64,000 nucleotides of DNA from Pelagibacterales bacterium SAG-MED19. GTDB taxonomy: Bacteria > Pseudomonadota > Alphaproteobacteria > Pelagibacterales > Pelagibacteraceae. The translations under genes and the position numbers were made by a program. The stretch spans positions 49,776-113,775 of the forward strand of contig JACWDQ010000002.1 in assembly GCA_014654035.1 (NCBI GenBank), in the 5' to 3' direction. Shown piece after piece: positions 36,239 to 44,153 of the stretch (within the stretch, counting starts at the first letter, position 1; every line of letters starts with the position of its first letter). Below the pieces are notes generated by a model, which did no database searches, was not told where the DNA came from, and worked only from the letters and a program-made list of their open reading frames with translations.

Positions 36239-37806
36239 TGTTAAAAAAAATTATTACTTTATTCAAGCTTGGTCGAAAAGTTGCAAAATCAGATGTTTTA
36301 AATATTATTTCTAAATTTCAAGAACCCCCATTATCAGTCAAAATCTTATTTCAAATTTTATCATTTTCTTTTTCTCCTAAAAAAATAGAGGATAAAAACA
36401 AGGATGAAGGAGAAAGATTATCGAGCTCATTAGAGTCTATGGGTACAACTTTTATAAAACTTGGACAATTTTTGGCTACTAGACCAGATATAATTGGTGA
36501 GGACCTATCAAAAAAACTTGAAAATCTTCAAGATAAACTTCCACCATTTCCATTAATTCACGCAAAAGAAATAATTAAAAATGATTTAGGCGAAGAGGTT
36601 TATAATTCTATAATTGATCTAAGTGAACCAGTCGCGGCTGCATCTATTGCACAAGTTCATAAAGCACAAATTAATGATAATGGCACAATAAAAGACGTGG
36701 CTATAAAAATTTTAAGACCCAACATAAAAAAAATATTTAATGATGAAATTGATGCAATGATGCTATTTGCTTTTTTAGTAGAATCTTTTATTAAAAAAAC
36801 AAAAAGATTAAAATTAGTTGAAGTGGTTTTTTTGTTAAAAGAAATTACAAATCTTGAAATGGATTTAAGATTTGAAGCAGCTGCTGCAAATGAATATGCA
36901 GAAAACACAAAAAATGATATTGGATTTAGGGTTCCACAAATTTATTGGAATTTTACAAGTGAAAATGTAATGACTCTAGATTGGGTAGATGGAGTTTCAA
37001 TAAGAGAAACTGAGGAACTTAAAAAAAGAAACTTAGATACAATTAAAATTGCAGAAGATATTATCCAAAATTTTTTAAGGCATGCAGTAAGAGATGGTTT
37101 TTTTCATGCAGATATGCATCAAGGTAATATATTTATAGATCATAACGGTCATATTGTGCCAATTGATTTTGGAATAATGGGAAGGCTTGATAAAGTAAGT
37201 AAAAGATTTTTAGCTGAAATTCTTTTTGGTTTTATTCAAAGAGATTATCGTAAAGTTGCTGAAGTTCACTTAGTTGCTGGTCTTGTACCTAAAGAGGTGC
37301 CTATAGATGATTTGGCCCAAGCACTAAGGTCAATTGGAGAACCCATTTTTGGGCAAAAAGTGAAAGATATTTCTGGTGGAAAATTATTAAAACAATTGTT
37401 TGATGTTACTGAAAAATTTAATATGCAAACCCAACCTCAATTACTTATGTTACAAAAAACAATGGTTGTTGTTGAAGGTGTAGCTAGAAAATTAAATCCA
37501 AATACAAATATTTGGACTACATCTAAACCTGTTTTAGAAAATTGGTTAAAAGAAACAAAAGATCCAATCGTAACAATAAATGAGACACTCCAAAATACAT
37601 CCGAAGTAATAAAGCGATTGCCTGAGTTTCCTGAAATAATGGATAAAGCAAATCAAGCACTTACTTTTTTAGCTAGTGGTCAAATACCTCAGAACTCAAA
37701 TTCCTATACTGCTTTAAATACAAAAAAAACAGAAATGACAGCCTTTAGAAACCAATCAATTATTGGGATATTAGTTCTTGTAATTTTTGGTCTATTGGTA
37801 TTTTAA
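36238..37806 (+). CDS. ubiB: Ubiquinone biosynthesis kinase-like protein UbiB
   Basis: ABC1/ADCK-family atypical kinase needed for aerobic ubiquinone synthesis, membrane-anchored. The 522-aa protein has the KxGQ motif (TFIKLGQFLATRPDI) near residues 74-88, the AxAS-type loop (VAAASIAQVHKA) and the catalytic region FHADMHQGNIF with VPIDFGIMGR. A C-terminal transmembrane helix (SIIGILVLVIFGLLVF) ends the protein. ATG 36238 was chosen because it overlaps the ubiE stop by one base; a frame start 12 bp earlier would sit inside ubiE. Confidence 0.95.
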   Translation: MLKKIITLFKLGRKVAKSDVLNIISKFQEPPLSVKILFQILSFSFSPKKIEDKNKDEGERLSSSLESMGTTFIKLGQFLATRPDIIGEDLSKKLENLQDKLPPFPLIHAKEIIKNDLGEEVYNSIIDLSEPVAAASIAQVHKAQINDNGTIKDVAIKILRPNIKKIFNDEIDAMMLFAFLVESFIKKTKRLKLVEVVFLLKEITNLEMDLRFEAAAANEYAENTKNDIGFRVPQIYWNFTSENVMTLDWVDGVSIRETEELKKRNLDTIKIAEDIIQNFLRHAVRDGFFHADMHQGNIFIDHNGHIVPIDFGIMGRLDKVSKRFLAEILFGFIQRDYRKVAEVHLVAGLVPKEVPIDDLAQALRSIGEPIFGQKVKDISGGKLLKQLFDVTEKFNMQTQPQLLMLQKTMVVVEGVARKLNPNTNIWTTSKPVLENWLKETKDPIVTINETLQNTSEVIKRLPEFPEIMDKANQALTFLASGQIPQNSNSYTALNTKKTEMTAFRNQSIIGILVLVIFGLLVF

Positions 37807-37814
37807 TTCAGACA

Positions 37815-39020
37815 ATGAAGGATTTATCAAACAAAAAAATTTTGTTTATTATTTGTGGTGGAATATCTGCTTATAAGAGTCTTGAAACAATCAGATTATT
37901 TAGAAAAAATAATGCTGAAATCAAAACTATAGTAACTCAAAACGCAAAGAAATTTATCACACCTTTGACAGTTGCTTCATTATCTCAAGGTAAAGTCTAT
38001 GAAGATCTTTTTAATATAGAAAATGAGTCAGAGATGGATCATATTGCTTTGTCCAGATGGGCAGATGTAATTGTGGTTGCACCTATTACTGCAAATACTA
38101 TTACAAAGCTGAGCCATGGCTCATCAGAGGATCTGGCTTCTACTGTAATCCTTGCATCTAACAAACAAATATTTTTAGTTCCTGCAATGAATGTTAGAAT
38201 GTGGGAACACCAATCAACTAAAATAAATTTAAAAACTCTAAAAAAATATGGCTATAAATTTATTGGTCCAGTAATTGGTGATATGGCATGTGGTGAATAT
38301 GGTGAAGGAAAAATGTCAGAGCCTTTAGATATTTACAATGAAATCTTCAACTTTTTATCTAATCAATTTAAAAATGAAAAAATTAAAGCATTAGTTACTG
38401 CAGGACCAACAAATGAATATATTGACCCTGTAAGATTTATAACTAACAAATCAAGTGGAAAACAAGGTTATGAAATTGCTAAATCTTTATCTAAAAGAGG
38501 GTTTGACACTACTTTAATATCTGGACCAACAAGTTTGAATGTAGATAAAAACATAAAACTTATTGAAGTAGAGACTGCTGAAGAAATGTTCAATGCTACT
38601 CAAAAAAATTTACCTGTTGATATAGCAATATTTTCTGCTGCAGTTGCTGATTTTAAAGTAAATAAAAAAAATGATAATAAAATTAAAAAACAAGAAAATT
38701 TGACCATCAGTTTAGAAAAAAATATAGATATATTAAGCTATGTTTCTAATCATAATTCTATGAGACCAAAATTAGTTATAGGTTTTGCCGCAGAAACAAA
38801 TAATTTAGATTTCAATGCAATCTCTAAATTAAATGATAAAAATTGTGATTGGATAATAGCTAACGATGTATCCAAAAAAGATAGGGGATTTAATTCTGAT
38901 TTTAACGAAGTGACTATTTATTATAAAAACTCTCAAGATAAAAAAGAAAAACTTTTTCTAAAAAGAAAATCAGAGATATCAGAAGAAATTGTAGACAGAA
39001 TTGTTTCTAAAACTAATTAA
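37815..39020 (+). CDS. coaBC: Bifunctional phosphopantothenoylcysteine decarboxylase/synthetase
   Basis: Carries out two successive steps of coenzyme A synthesis. The 401-aa fusion has the FMN-dependent CoaC domain first (about 1-180), with DHIALSRWADVIVVAP, the PAMNVRMWEH motif and the Cys loop GDMACGEYGEGKM. The CTP-dependent CoaB domain follows, beginning TAGPTNEYIDPVRFITN. Length is normal. It starts 8 bp after ubiB, and its stop overlaps the dut ATG by one base. Confidence 0.96.
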   Translation: MKDLSNKKILFIICGGISAYKSLETIRLFRKNNAEIKTIVTQNAKKFITPLTVASLSQGKVYEDLFNIENESEMDHIALSRWADVIVVAPITANTITKLSHGSSEDLASTVILASNKQIFLVPAMNVRMWEHQSTKINLKTLKKYGYKFIGPVIGDMACGEYGEGKMSEPLDIYNEIFNFLSNQFKNEKIKALVTAGPTNEYIDPVRFITNKSSGKQGYEIAKSLSKRGFDTTLISGPTSLNVDKNIKLIEVETAEEMFNATQKNLPVDIAIFSAAVADFKVNKKNDNKIKKQENLTISLEKNIDILSYVSNHNSMRPKLVIGFAAETNNLDFNAISKLNDKNCDWIIANDVSKKDRGFNSDFNEVTIYYKNSQDKKEKLFLKRKSEISEEIVDRIVSKTN

Positions 39021-39457
39021 TGGTTAAGGTATTAATAAAAAAGTTAAATTCAGATGTAAAACTACCAGCGTACAAAACAAGTGGTGCTTCAGGGATGGAT
39101 CTGATGGCTTTTTTAAAAAAACCTATGATTATAGAGCCCAAAAGATCATATCTCATTCCAACAGGGTTATCTGTAGCTTTTTCCGAAAATTATGAAATTC
39201 AAATTAGGCCTAGATCTGGTTTAGCAGCAAAAAACAGTATAAGCGTTTTAAATACGCCAGGGACAATAGATAGTGATTACAGAGGAGAAATTAAAGTAAT
39301 TATTTATAATCATGGAAATAATATTTTTACTATTAATAACGGAGATAGAATTGCTCAAATGATATTAGCTCCTATTGTAAAAATGGAATTTGAGGAGACC
39401 AATAATTTACCTGAAACAATTAGAGGAAAAGATGGTTTTGGTTCAACGGGTAAATGA
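39020..39457 (+). CDS. dut: dUTP diphosphatase
   Basis: Hydrolyses dUTP to dUMP and pyrophosphate, keeping uracil out of DNA. The 145-aa trimeric type shows its motifs in order: SGASGMDLMAF, RPRSGLAAKN, LNTPGTIDSDYRGEI, GDRIAQMILAP and the flexible C-terminal RGKDGFGSTGK. Length is normal. It overlaps coaBC by one base and the MoeB-like gene by 4 bp. Confidence 0.97.
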   Translation: MVKVLIKKLNSDVKLPAYKTSGASGMDLMAFLKKPMIIEPKRSYLIPTGLSVAFSENYEIQIRPRSGLAAKNSISVLNTPGTIDSDYRGEIKVIIYNHGNNIFTINNGDRIAQMILAPIVKMEFEETNNLPETIRGKDGFGSTGK

Positions 39458-40209
39458 ATTTAAAATTGAATAGAAATCAAATTGAAAGATTTTCGCGCCA
39501 AATTATCCTTAAAAATATTGGTATACTGGGACAAAAAAAAATTATCCAGGCCAAAGTACTTATTGTTGGTATGGGTGGTTTAGGATGTCCAGTAGCAGAA
39601 TTTTTAACAAGGGCAGGTGTTGGCAATTTAGGTATAGTAGACTCAGATAACGTTGATTTATCAAACATTCATCGTCAAAGTCTTTATGACAATACCGATC
39701 TAAAGAAACCGAAAGTTATTTCTGCCTCAAAAAAACTTAAAAAAATTAATCCAAAAACTAAAATAAATATTCATAAGGTTAGATTAAATAGAAATAATTT
39801 ACGAAAAATAATAAAAAATTACGATTTTGTAGTTGATGGATCAGATAATTTTGAGACTAAATTTTTAATAAATGACTTTTGTATACAATATAAAAAATTT
39901 TTAGTGACTGGAGCAATAAGTAAATTTGATGGACACATTTTTACTTTTAACTTTAAGAATATCAAAAGCCCTTGTTTAAAATGTTTTTTTCAAGAGGATA
40001 CAATCTCTGATGATATTTTAAGTTGTGAATATGAAGGTATATTGGGGACAGTGGCCGGTATTATTGGAACCATTCAAGCTAATGAAATTTTAAAACAAAT
40101 TTTAAATATAGGAAAAAATTTGAATGGTTTTATTTTGATTATCGATTTACTAAATTTAGAATTTAGAAAAGTTAAATTACACAAAAGAAAAAAATGTCTA
40201 TGCAAATAA
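39454..40209 (+). CDS. ThiF/MoeB/HesA-family adenylyltransferase
   Basis: A 251-aa E1-like enzyme that adenylates the C-terminal glycine of a small sulfur carrier (ThiS or MoaD type). The ATP-binding motif is VGMGGLGCPVAEFL near residue 35, and NIHRQSLY follows near 70. A zinc-type cysteine pair is visible in CLKCFF, with a second at the C-terminal KCLC. SCEYEGILGTVAGIIGTIQ is typical of MoeB. There is no rhodanese domain. Partner is not identifiable here, so thiF and moeB cannot be told apart. It overlaps dut by 4 bp and the SH3 gene by 16 bp. Confidence 0.88.
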   Translation: MNLKLNRNQIERFSRQIILKNIGILGQKKIIQAKVLIVGMGGLGCPVAEFLTRAGVGNLGIVDSDNVDLSNIHRQSLYDNTDLKKPKVISASKKLKKINPKTKINIHKVRLNRNNLRKIIKNYDFVVDGSDNFETKFLINDFCIQYKKFLVTGAISKFDGHIFTFNFKNIKSPCLKCFFQEDTISDDILSCEYEGILGTVAGIIGTIQANEILKQILNIGKNLNGFILIIDLLNLEFRKVKLHKRKKCLCK

Positions 40210-40652
40210 TATTAAAGACAATTTTGACTTTTTTTTTTATTCTATTGGTTAGCTCTATTACTAGTGCTGATGAAATTTTTTTATCGCTAAAAAAAGATAA
40301 AGTTAATGTAAGATATGGCCCAAGTTTTGAGTCTCCTGTAAAATTTATTTACAAAAAAATTAATTTACCAATTAAGCAAATTGATAAAAAAGAAAATTGG
40401 AGAAGAATCATTGATTTTAAAAATAACAGTGGCTGGATACATTGGTCACAGTTAAAACCAATAAATTCTGTAATTCCCCTTGAAGACAAAATTTTATTTA
40501 AAAAACCATCAATTTTTTCAAAACCTTTAGCAAAAATTAAAAAAGGAAGAGTTCTAGTTCTTCAAAAATGTAAAATAGATTGGTGTAAAATTAAATCTGG
40601 AAAATTTAAAGGTTGGATTAAAATAGACAATATTTGGGGTTCAATTAATTAA
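40194..40652 (+). CDS. Secreted SH3-domain protein
   Basis: A 152-aa protein with a signal peptide (hydrophobic stretch ending VSSITSADE) and two bacterial SH3-like repeats. The first has KVNVRYGPSFESPVKFI and SGWIHWSQL; the second is near 105-150, with WCKIKSGKFKGWIK. Such proteins are periplasmic and may bind peptidoglycan. The enzyme partner is unknown. The start overlaps the MoeB-like gene by 16 bp, and the stop overlaps the DUF3501 gene by 8 bp, convergently. Confidence 0.85.
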   Translation: MSMQIILKTILTFFFILLVSSITSADEIFLSLKKDKVNVRYGPSFESPVKFIYKKINLPIKQIDKKENWRRIIDFKNNSGWIHWSQLKPINSVIPLEDKILFKKPSIFSKPLAKIKKGRVLVLQKCKIDWCKIKSGKFKGWIKIDNIWGSIN

Positions 40653-41238
40653 AATCTTCTAACAAAGATTTCAGATTATCGTCTGTTAACTTTGTTATAT
40701 GTGAATATTCATCATGATCTATACCAAGTTCAACTACCTTTGAGCACGATTTAAAATTTTCTATTTGATTTTCTGTAAATTGAAAATGAATAAATTGAAC
40801 AGATGAGGCTTTTCCCTCAGAGGAGGTTCTGTCAACATCACCTTCTGGTGTAGCTTTTACTTTTTCCCCGTCTATTTTCATGAAAACTCTTTCTTCTATC
40901 CCGCCAACCTTACTTAAAAAAGTAGCTCTTGATACTGGATTATCAATTTCAAACATTAAAGTAGCTACTAATTCTTTTCCATTTGGTATTAATGGATTAT
41001 ATGCCACCAATTCATCCTTTAATTGTTCATCACCACCTTTTTCTATATAAAGCATCTCTTGAACTTGTGCTAACATCGTTTCATAGCTTTCAAAATAAAA
41101 AGTTGCATATGGGCCAAGTTGAACTCTTCTATTTTTTTTGAATTCAACTATACTTTTTCTCAATTCTTTCCTTTGTTTAATATAAATATCTAGAGACATG
41201 ACATCATTTTTTTGAATTTCTCTTTTTTCTTTTGGCAT
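40645..41238 (-). CDS. DUF3501 family protein
   Basis: A 197-aa protein of unknown biochemical function. It begins KREIQKNDVMSLDIYIKQR and has the conserved RRVQLGPYATFYFESYETM near residues 38-56 and TATLMFEI-like core strands (LVATLMFEIDNP). DUF3501 genes commonly accompany a two-CCG-domain Fe-S protein and a rubrerythrin, as they do here, so a role in peroxide or oxygen defence is inferred. ATG 41238 was used; ATG 41244 is an equal alternative and would overlap the Fe-S gene stop by 4 bp. Confidence 0.88.
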   Translation of the reverse strand: MPKEKREIQKNDVMSLDIYIKQRKELRKSIVEFKKNRRVQLGPYATFYFESYETMLAQVQEMLYIEKGGDEQLKDELVAYNPLIPNGKELVATLMFEIDNPVSRATFLSKVGGIEERVFMKIDGEKVKATPEGDVDRTSSEGKASSVQFIHFQFTENQIENFKSCSKVVELGIDHDEYSHITKLTDDNLKSLLEDFN

Positions 41239-41240
41239 AA

Positions 41241-42572
41241 TCATAGTCTATAACTTTTTGCAATTAATTCGATGGGATGTACTGCCTCATCATTTTTAAT
41301 ATTTGTATCAATCTCCAACTGTTTTAAGTGCTTACCTGCGAGAGGGCAGTCAGACGCCATATACTTATTATTTTTAATTTTTATTTGTCTTGCAGTTGGT
41401 CTCCCAACTTTAATCGCTAAATCGTGTGTATCTTTCATCACACCAAAAGTTCCTCCATGGCCAGCGCATCTTTCAACAACATCTATTTTAGCATTTGGTA
41501 TCAATTTTAACATGTCTCTTGCTTTAATACCCATATTTTGAGCTCTAGCATGGCAAGCATGATGAACGGTAACACCACCATCAATTTCATGAAGACCTTC
41601 TGCTAGTCCTTCATTCTTAGATATATCAACTACATATTCGTCAATATCCATCACATTTTTTGATAATTTTTCAATATTGCTGTCATCTGGTAATAATAAA
41701 GGCCATTCAAATTTTAACATTAATCCACAGCTAGCTGTAAGAGTGATTACTTTATACCCCTTATTTACCCACTCCACTAAATCATTTGAAACTTTTTTTG
41801 CTTGCTGAACTACTTTTGGTAAATCTGCTTGTTCTAAAAATGGCATTCCACAACAACCTGGATATGCTTCTTGAACCTCGACACCATTTTTTTTTAAAAC
41901 TTTCAGAGCTGCAACACCTGTGTTTTTTTTATTAAAATTAACAAAACAAGTTGTGTAAATAACTACTTTTCTAGAATTTGTTTTTGTCTCAAATTTTATT
42001 AAATCTTTATTTCTTTTAAAAAAATTTGAAAAAGTTTCTGTGTTATATTTTGGCAATTGAACCCTTTTATCTATTCCAGCAACTAATTCTAAAATTTTTC
42101 TTAATAATTTATTTTTTATATTTGATACCCAATTAATTATTTTTGAAAACATTATTCCAATTTTGGAATTTCTATCAATTTCTGCTAATTGACGGGGTAT
42201 AACTGGTAATTTTCCTAATTTTTTTTGTGCGGTCCTATATCTTAACATTAAATGTGGAAAATCTAAATCAAAGTCATGAGGAGGTACATATGGACATTTT
42301 GTCATAAAACACATGTCACATAATGTACATGCATCTACTACAGGTGTGAATTGATCGCTTGATAAACTTTCTACATCCTCATTTTTCGACTCATCTATCA
42401 TATCAAAAAGTTTGGGAAATGAGTCACAAAGATTAAAACATCTTCTACATCCATGGCAAATGTCAAAAACTCTTCTCATTTCCGAGTCTAATTTTTCTGG
42501 ATTTATAAAATCGGGATGTTCAAAATTAATTGGATGACGAATGGGTGCTTCTGTACTACCTTCTTTACTCAT
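41241..42572 (-). CDS. Fe-S oxidoreductase with two CCG domains (HdrD/GlpC-like)
   Basis: A 443-aa cytoplasmic electron-transfer protein. Two 4Fe-4S cysteine sets lie at the N-terminus (CHGCRRCFNLCDSFP near 39-53; CTLCDMCFMTKCPYVPP near 87-103). The first CCG domain has YTTCFVNF and PGCCGMPF. The second has HHACHARAQNMG and ERCAGHGGTFG, where CAG replaces the usual CCG. The family includes GlpC and heterodisulfide-reductase subunits. Together with DUF3501 and rubrerythrin it probably supplies electrons for peroxide reduction; that is inference. Confidence 0.88.
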   Translation of the reverse strand: MSKEGSTEAPIRHPINFEHPDFINPEKLDSEMRRVFDICHGCRRCFNLCDSFPKLFDMIDESKNEDVESLSSDQFTPVVDACTLCDMCFMTKCPYVPPHDFDLDFPHLMLRYRTAQKKLGKLPVIPRQLAEIDRNSKIGIMFSKIINWVSNIKNKLLRKILELVAGIDKRVQLPKYNTETFSNFFKRNKDLIKFETKTNSRKVVIYTTCFVNFNKKNTGVAALKVLKKNGVEVQEAYPGCCGMPFLEQADLPKVVQQAKKVSNDLVEWVNKGYKVITLTASCGLMLKFEWPLLLPDDSNIEKLSKNVMDIDEYVVDISKNEGLAEGLHEIDGGVTVHHACHARAQNMGIKARDMLKLIPNAKIDVVERCAGHGGTFGVMKDTHDLAIKVGRPTARQIKIKNNKYMASDCPLAGKHLKQLEIDTNIKNDEAVHPIELIAKSYRL

Positions 42573-42595
42573 ATTTAATCTTAAAAATTTAGGGT

Positions 42596-42622
42596 TTTAG
42601 TGGGTGGCTTCCACCCACTAAA
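42596..42622 (-). promoter_or_regulatory. 12-bp perfect hairpin between rubrerythrin and the Fe-S gene
   Basis: TTTAGTGGGTGG (42596-42607) pairs perfectly with CCACCCACTAAA (42611-42622) around a 3-nt loop. It lies 9 bp after the rubrerythrin stop and 23 bp before the Fe-S gene start. Neither strand has a U-tract right after the stem, so it is not a classical terminator. It could partially terminate or protect the rubrerythrin message, giving more rubrerythrin than the downstream proteins. Confidence 0.65.
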
Positions 42623-42631
42623 TAATATTGA

Positions 42632-43048
42632 TTAACTAATAGACTCTAGAGTTTTTTGGAATTTTCCAGCGTGAGATTTTTCAGCTTTTGCTAAAGTTTC
42701 AAACCAATCAGCAATTTCTTCAAAACCTTCTTCTCTAGCAGTTTTTGCCATTCCCGGGTACATGTCTGTATATTCATGTGTTTCACCTTGAACAGCAGAT
42801 GCTAAATTAGCTTTAGTTTCACCAATTGGTAAACCTGTAGCAGGATCTCCAACTTCCTCTAAGTACTCAAGATGTCCATGCGCGTGGCCTGTCTCTCCCT
42901 CTGCGGTTGATCTAAATACCGATGCAACATCATTATATCCCTCAATGTCTGCTTTTTGAGCAAAGTAGAGATATCTTCTATTCGCTTGGCTTTCTCCTGC
43001 AAATGCAGCTTCTAGATTTTCTTTAGTTTTTGTTCCTTTTAATGACAT
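42632..43048 (-). CDS. Rubrerythrin (erythrin domain only)
   Basis: A 138-aa diiron peroxidase-type protein that would reduce hydrogen peroxide in the cytoplasm. The four-helix ferritin-like core shows its ligand regions in order: FAGESQANRRYLYFA, EGETGHAHGHLEYL, QGETHEYTDMYPGM and KAEKSHAGKF. The C-terminal rubredoxin domain of classical rubrerythrin is absent, so an external donor is needed. ATG 43048 was chosen because AAGGAG lies 6 bases upstream; the open frame continues 7 codons further. A near-consensus promoter lies just upstream. Confidence 0.94.
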   Translation of the reverse strand: MSLKGTKTKENLEAAFAGESQANRRYLYFAQKADIEGYNDVASVFRSTAEGETGHAHGHLEYLEEVGDPATGLPIGETKANLASAVQGETHEYTDMYPGMAKTAREEGFEEIADWFETLAKAEKSHAGKFQKTLESIS

Positions 43049-43072
43049 ATTAATCTCCTTAATTATCATTAA

Positions 43073-43120
43073 AATATAATCATTCTAAAGTGCTTGTCAA
43101 CAGTTTAGAATAATTATAAT
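43073..43120 (-). promoter_or_regulatory. Rubrerythrin promoter with two Irr/Fur-like boxes
   Basis: On the minus strand, -35 TTGACA (43095-43100) and -10 TATATT (43073-43078) are separated by 16 bases, a near-perfect sigma-70 promoter about 25 bp before the start codon. Two 8-1-8 inverted repeats flank the -35: AATATAAT-C-ATTCTAAA (43073-43089) and TTTAGAAT-A-ATTATAAT (43104-43120). Their TTTAGAA/TTCTAAA halves resemble the Irr box (ICE) of Rhizobiales as I remember it. The irr gene lies immediately upstream, so Irr control is the simplest reading. Confidence 0.62.
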
Positions 43121-43149
43121 GTAGTTTTTAAGTTATTGAAATTATTATA

Positions 43150-43578
43150 TTAATTTTGATTTTGATTATCACTCGCAACTTTAATCAAAACTTCGATGGA
43201 ATTAATTTTTTTTCTTGGAATATTATTTTTTATATTTATTTTTCCAATATCATCATTTCCACAATCAATTAATTGATTTGTATCCTCATCAAAAAAATGA
43301 TGGTGATCTGATATATTTGTGTCGAAATAACTTTTATCACTATTTATTGAAATTTCTTTTAGATAACCTTTATCCTTAAAAGCATGAACTGTATTATACA
43401 CTGTTGCTAAAGATATTTTTTCATTGAGCTGGTCTGAAATGCTTTTGGCGAGATCGTTGATAGTAAAGTGAAAAGTTTTTTCTCTATTAAATAAAACTTC
43501 ACAAATTTTGAGTCTTTGTTTTGTCGGTCTAAGTCCTGATGACCTCAATTTATCAATAAATTCAGCGTTTTTTATCAT
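43150..43578 (-). CDS. irr: Fur-family iron response regulator Irr
   Basis: A 142-aa winged-helix regulator of the Fur superfamily. The opening LRSSGLRPTKQRLKICEVLF and SLATVYNTVHAFKDKGYLKEI match Irr. ISDHHHFFDEDTNQLIDC carries the His triplet used by rhizobial Irr to sense haem. Irr represses or activates iron-dependent genes according to haem status. It is divergent from fabA, as in rhizobia, and upstream of rubrerythrin on the same strand. A second Fur-family gene (fur, about 58.6 kb) is clearly different. Confidence 0.9.
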   Translation of the reverse strand: MIKNAEFIDKLRSSGLRPTKQRLKICEVLFNREKTFHFTINDLAKSISDQLNEKISLATVYNTVHAFKDKGYLKEISINSDKSYFDTNISDHHHFFDEDTNQLIDCGNDDIGKINIKNNIPRKKINSIEVLIKVASDNQNQN

Positions 43579-43583
43579 CGTTT

Positions 43584-43600
43584 TTTATAATAATTCTAAA
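43584..43600. promoter_or_regulatory. Irr-box-like operator between irr and fabA
   Basis: TTTATAAT-A-ATTCTAAA is an 8-1-8 inverted repeat with one mismatch. Its right half is identical to one half-site in the rubrerythrin promoter. It lies 6 bp upstream of the irr ATG, so it fits autoregulation by Irr, and it is about 52 bp before the fabA start. Confidence 0.5.
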
Positions 43601-43652
43601 CTATATGTATATTATAATTTAATAAAATCAAGTATTAAGGGTGTTCTATTTT

Positions 43653-44153
43653 ATGAAAAAAAACTCCTATTCATACGATGAGCTTATAAATTGCGGAAAT
43701 GGTGGTCTTTTTGGCCCTGGTAATGCAAAATTACCACTTCCACCAATGCTCATGTTTGATAGAATTACAGAGATTAATGATACCAAAGGCACTTTTAAAA
43801 AGGGCTCAGTAATAGCTGAATTGGATATTAAAAAAGACCTATGGTTTTTTGATTGCCACTTCAAAGGAGATCCTGTGATGCCTGGGTGCCTTGGTCTTGA
43901 TGCTATGTGGCAACTAGTGGGTTTCTATTTAGGTTGGATTGGAAACCCCGGAAAAGGAAGAGCTTTAGGCGTTGGAACTGTAAAATTTACTGGAGAAGTT
44001 TTACAAAATATAAAATTAGTTAGATATGAAATTGATATGAAAAAAATTATGTCCCCTGGAGGAACAACAGTAGGCCTTGCTAATGGTATAGTTTTAGCAG
44101 ATGATCAAAAAATATATTCAGCCGATAGTTTAAAAGTAGGATTATTTAAATAA
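43653..44153 (+). CDS. fabA: 3-hydroxydecanoyl-ACP dehydratase/isomerase
   Basis: Dehydrates beta-hydroxyacyl-ACP and isomerises trans-2 to cis-3-decenoyl-ACP, starting unsaturated fatty acids. The 166-aa protein shows the catalytic His in [20 protein letters not shown], with the Asp in [11 protein letters not shown] 43653 was chosen over an upstream GTG (43641). It forms fabA-fabB-fabI, with the fabA stop one base into fabB, divergent from irr. The irr-fabA pairing is typical of alphaproteobacteria. Confidence 0.96.
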   Translation: MKKNSYSYDELINCGNGGLFGPGNAKLPLPPMLMFDRITEINDTKGTFKKGSVIAELDIKKDLWFFDCHFKGDPVMPGCLGLDAMWQLVGFYLGWIGNPGKGRALGVGTVKFTGEVLQNIKLVRYEIDMKKIMSPGGTTVGLANGIVLADDQKIYSADSLKVGLFK

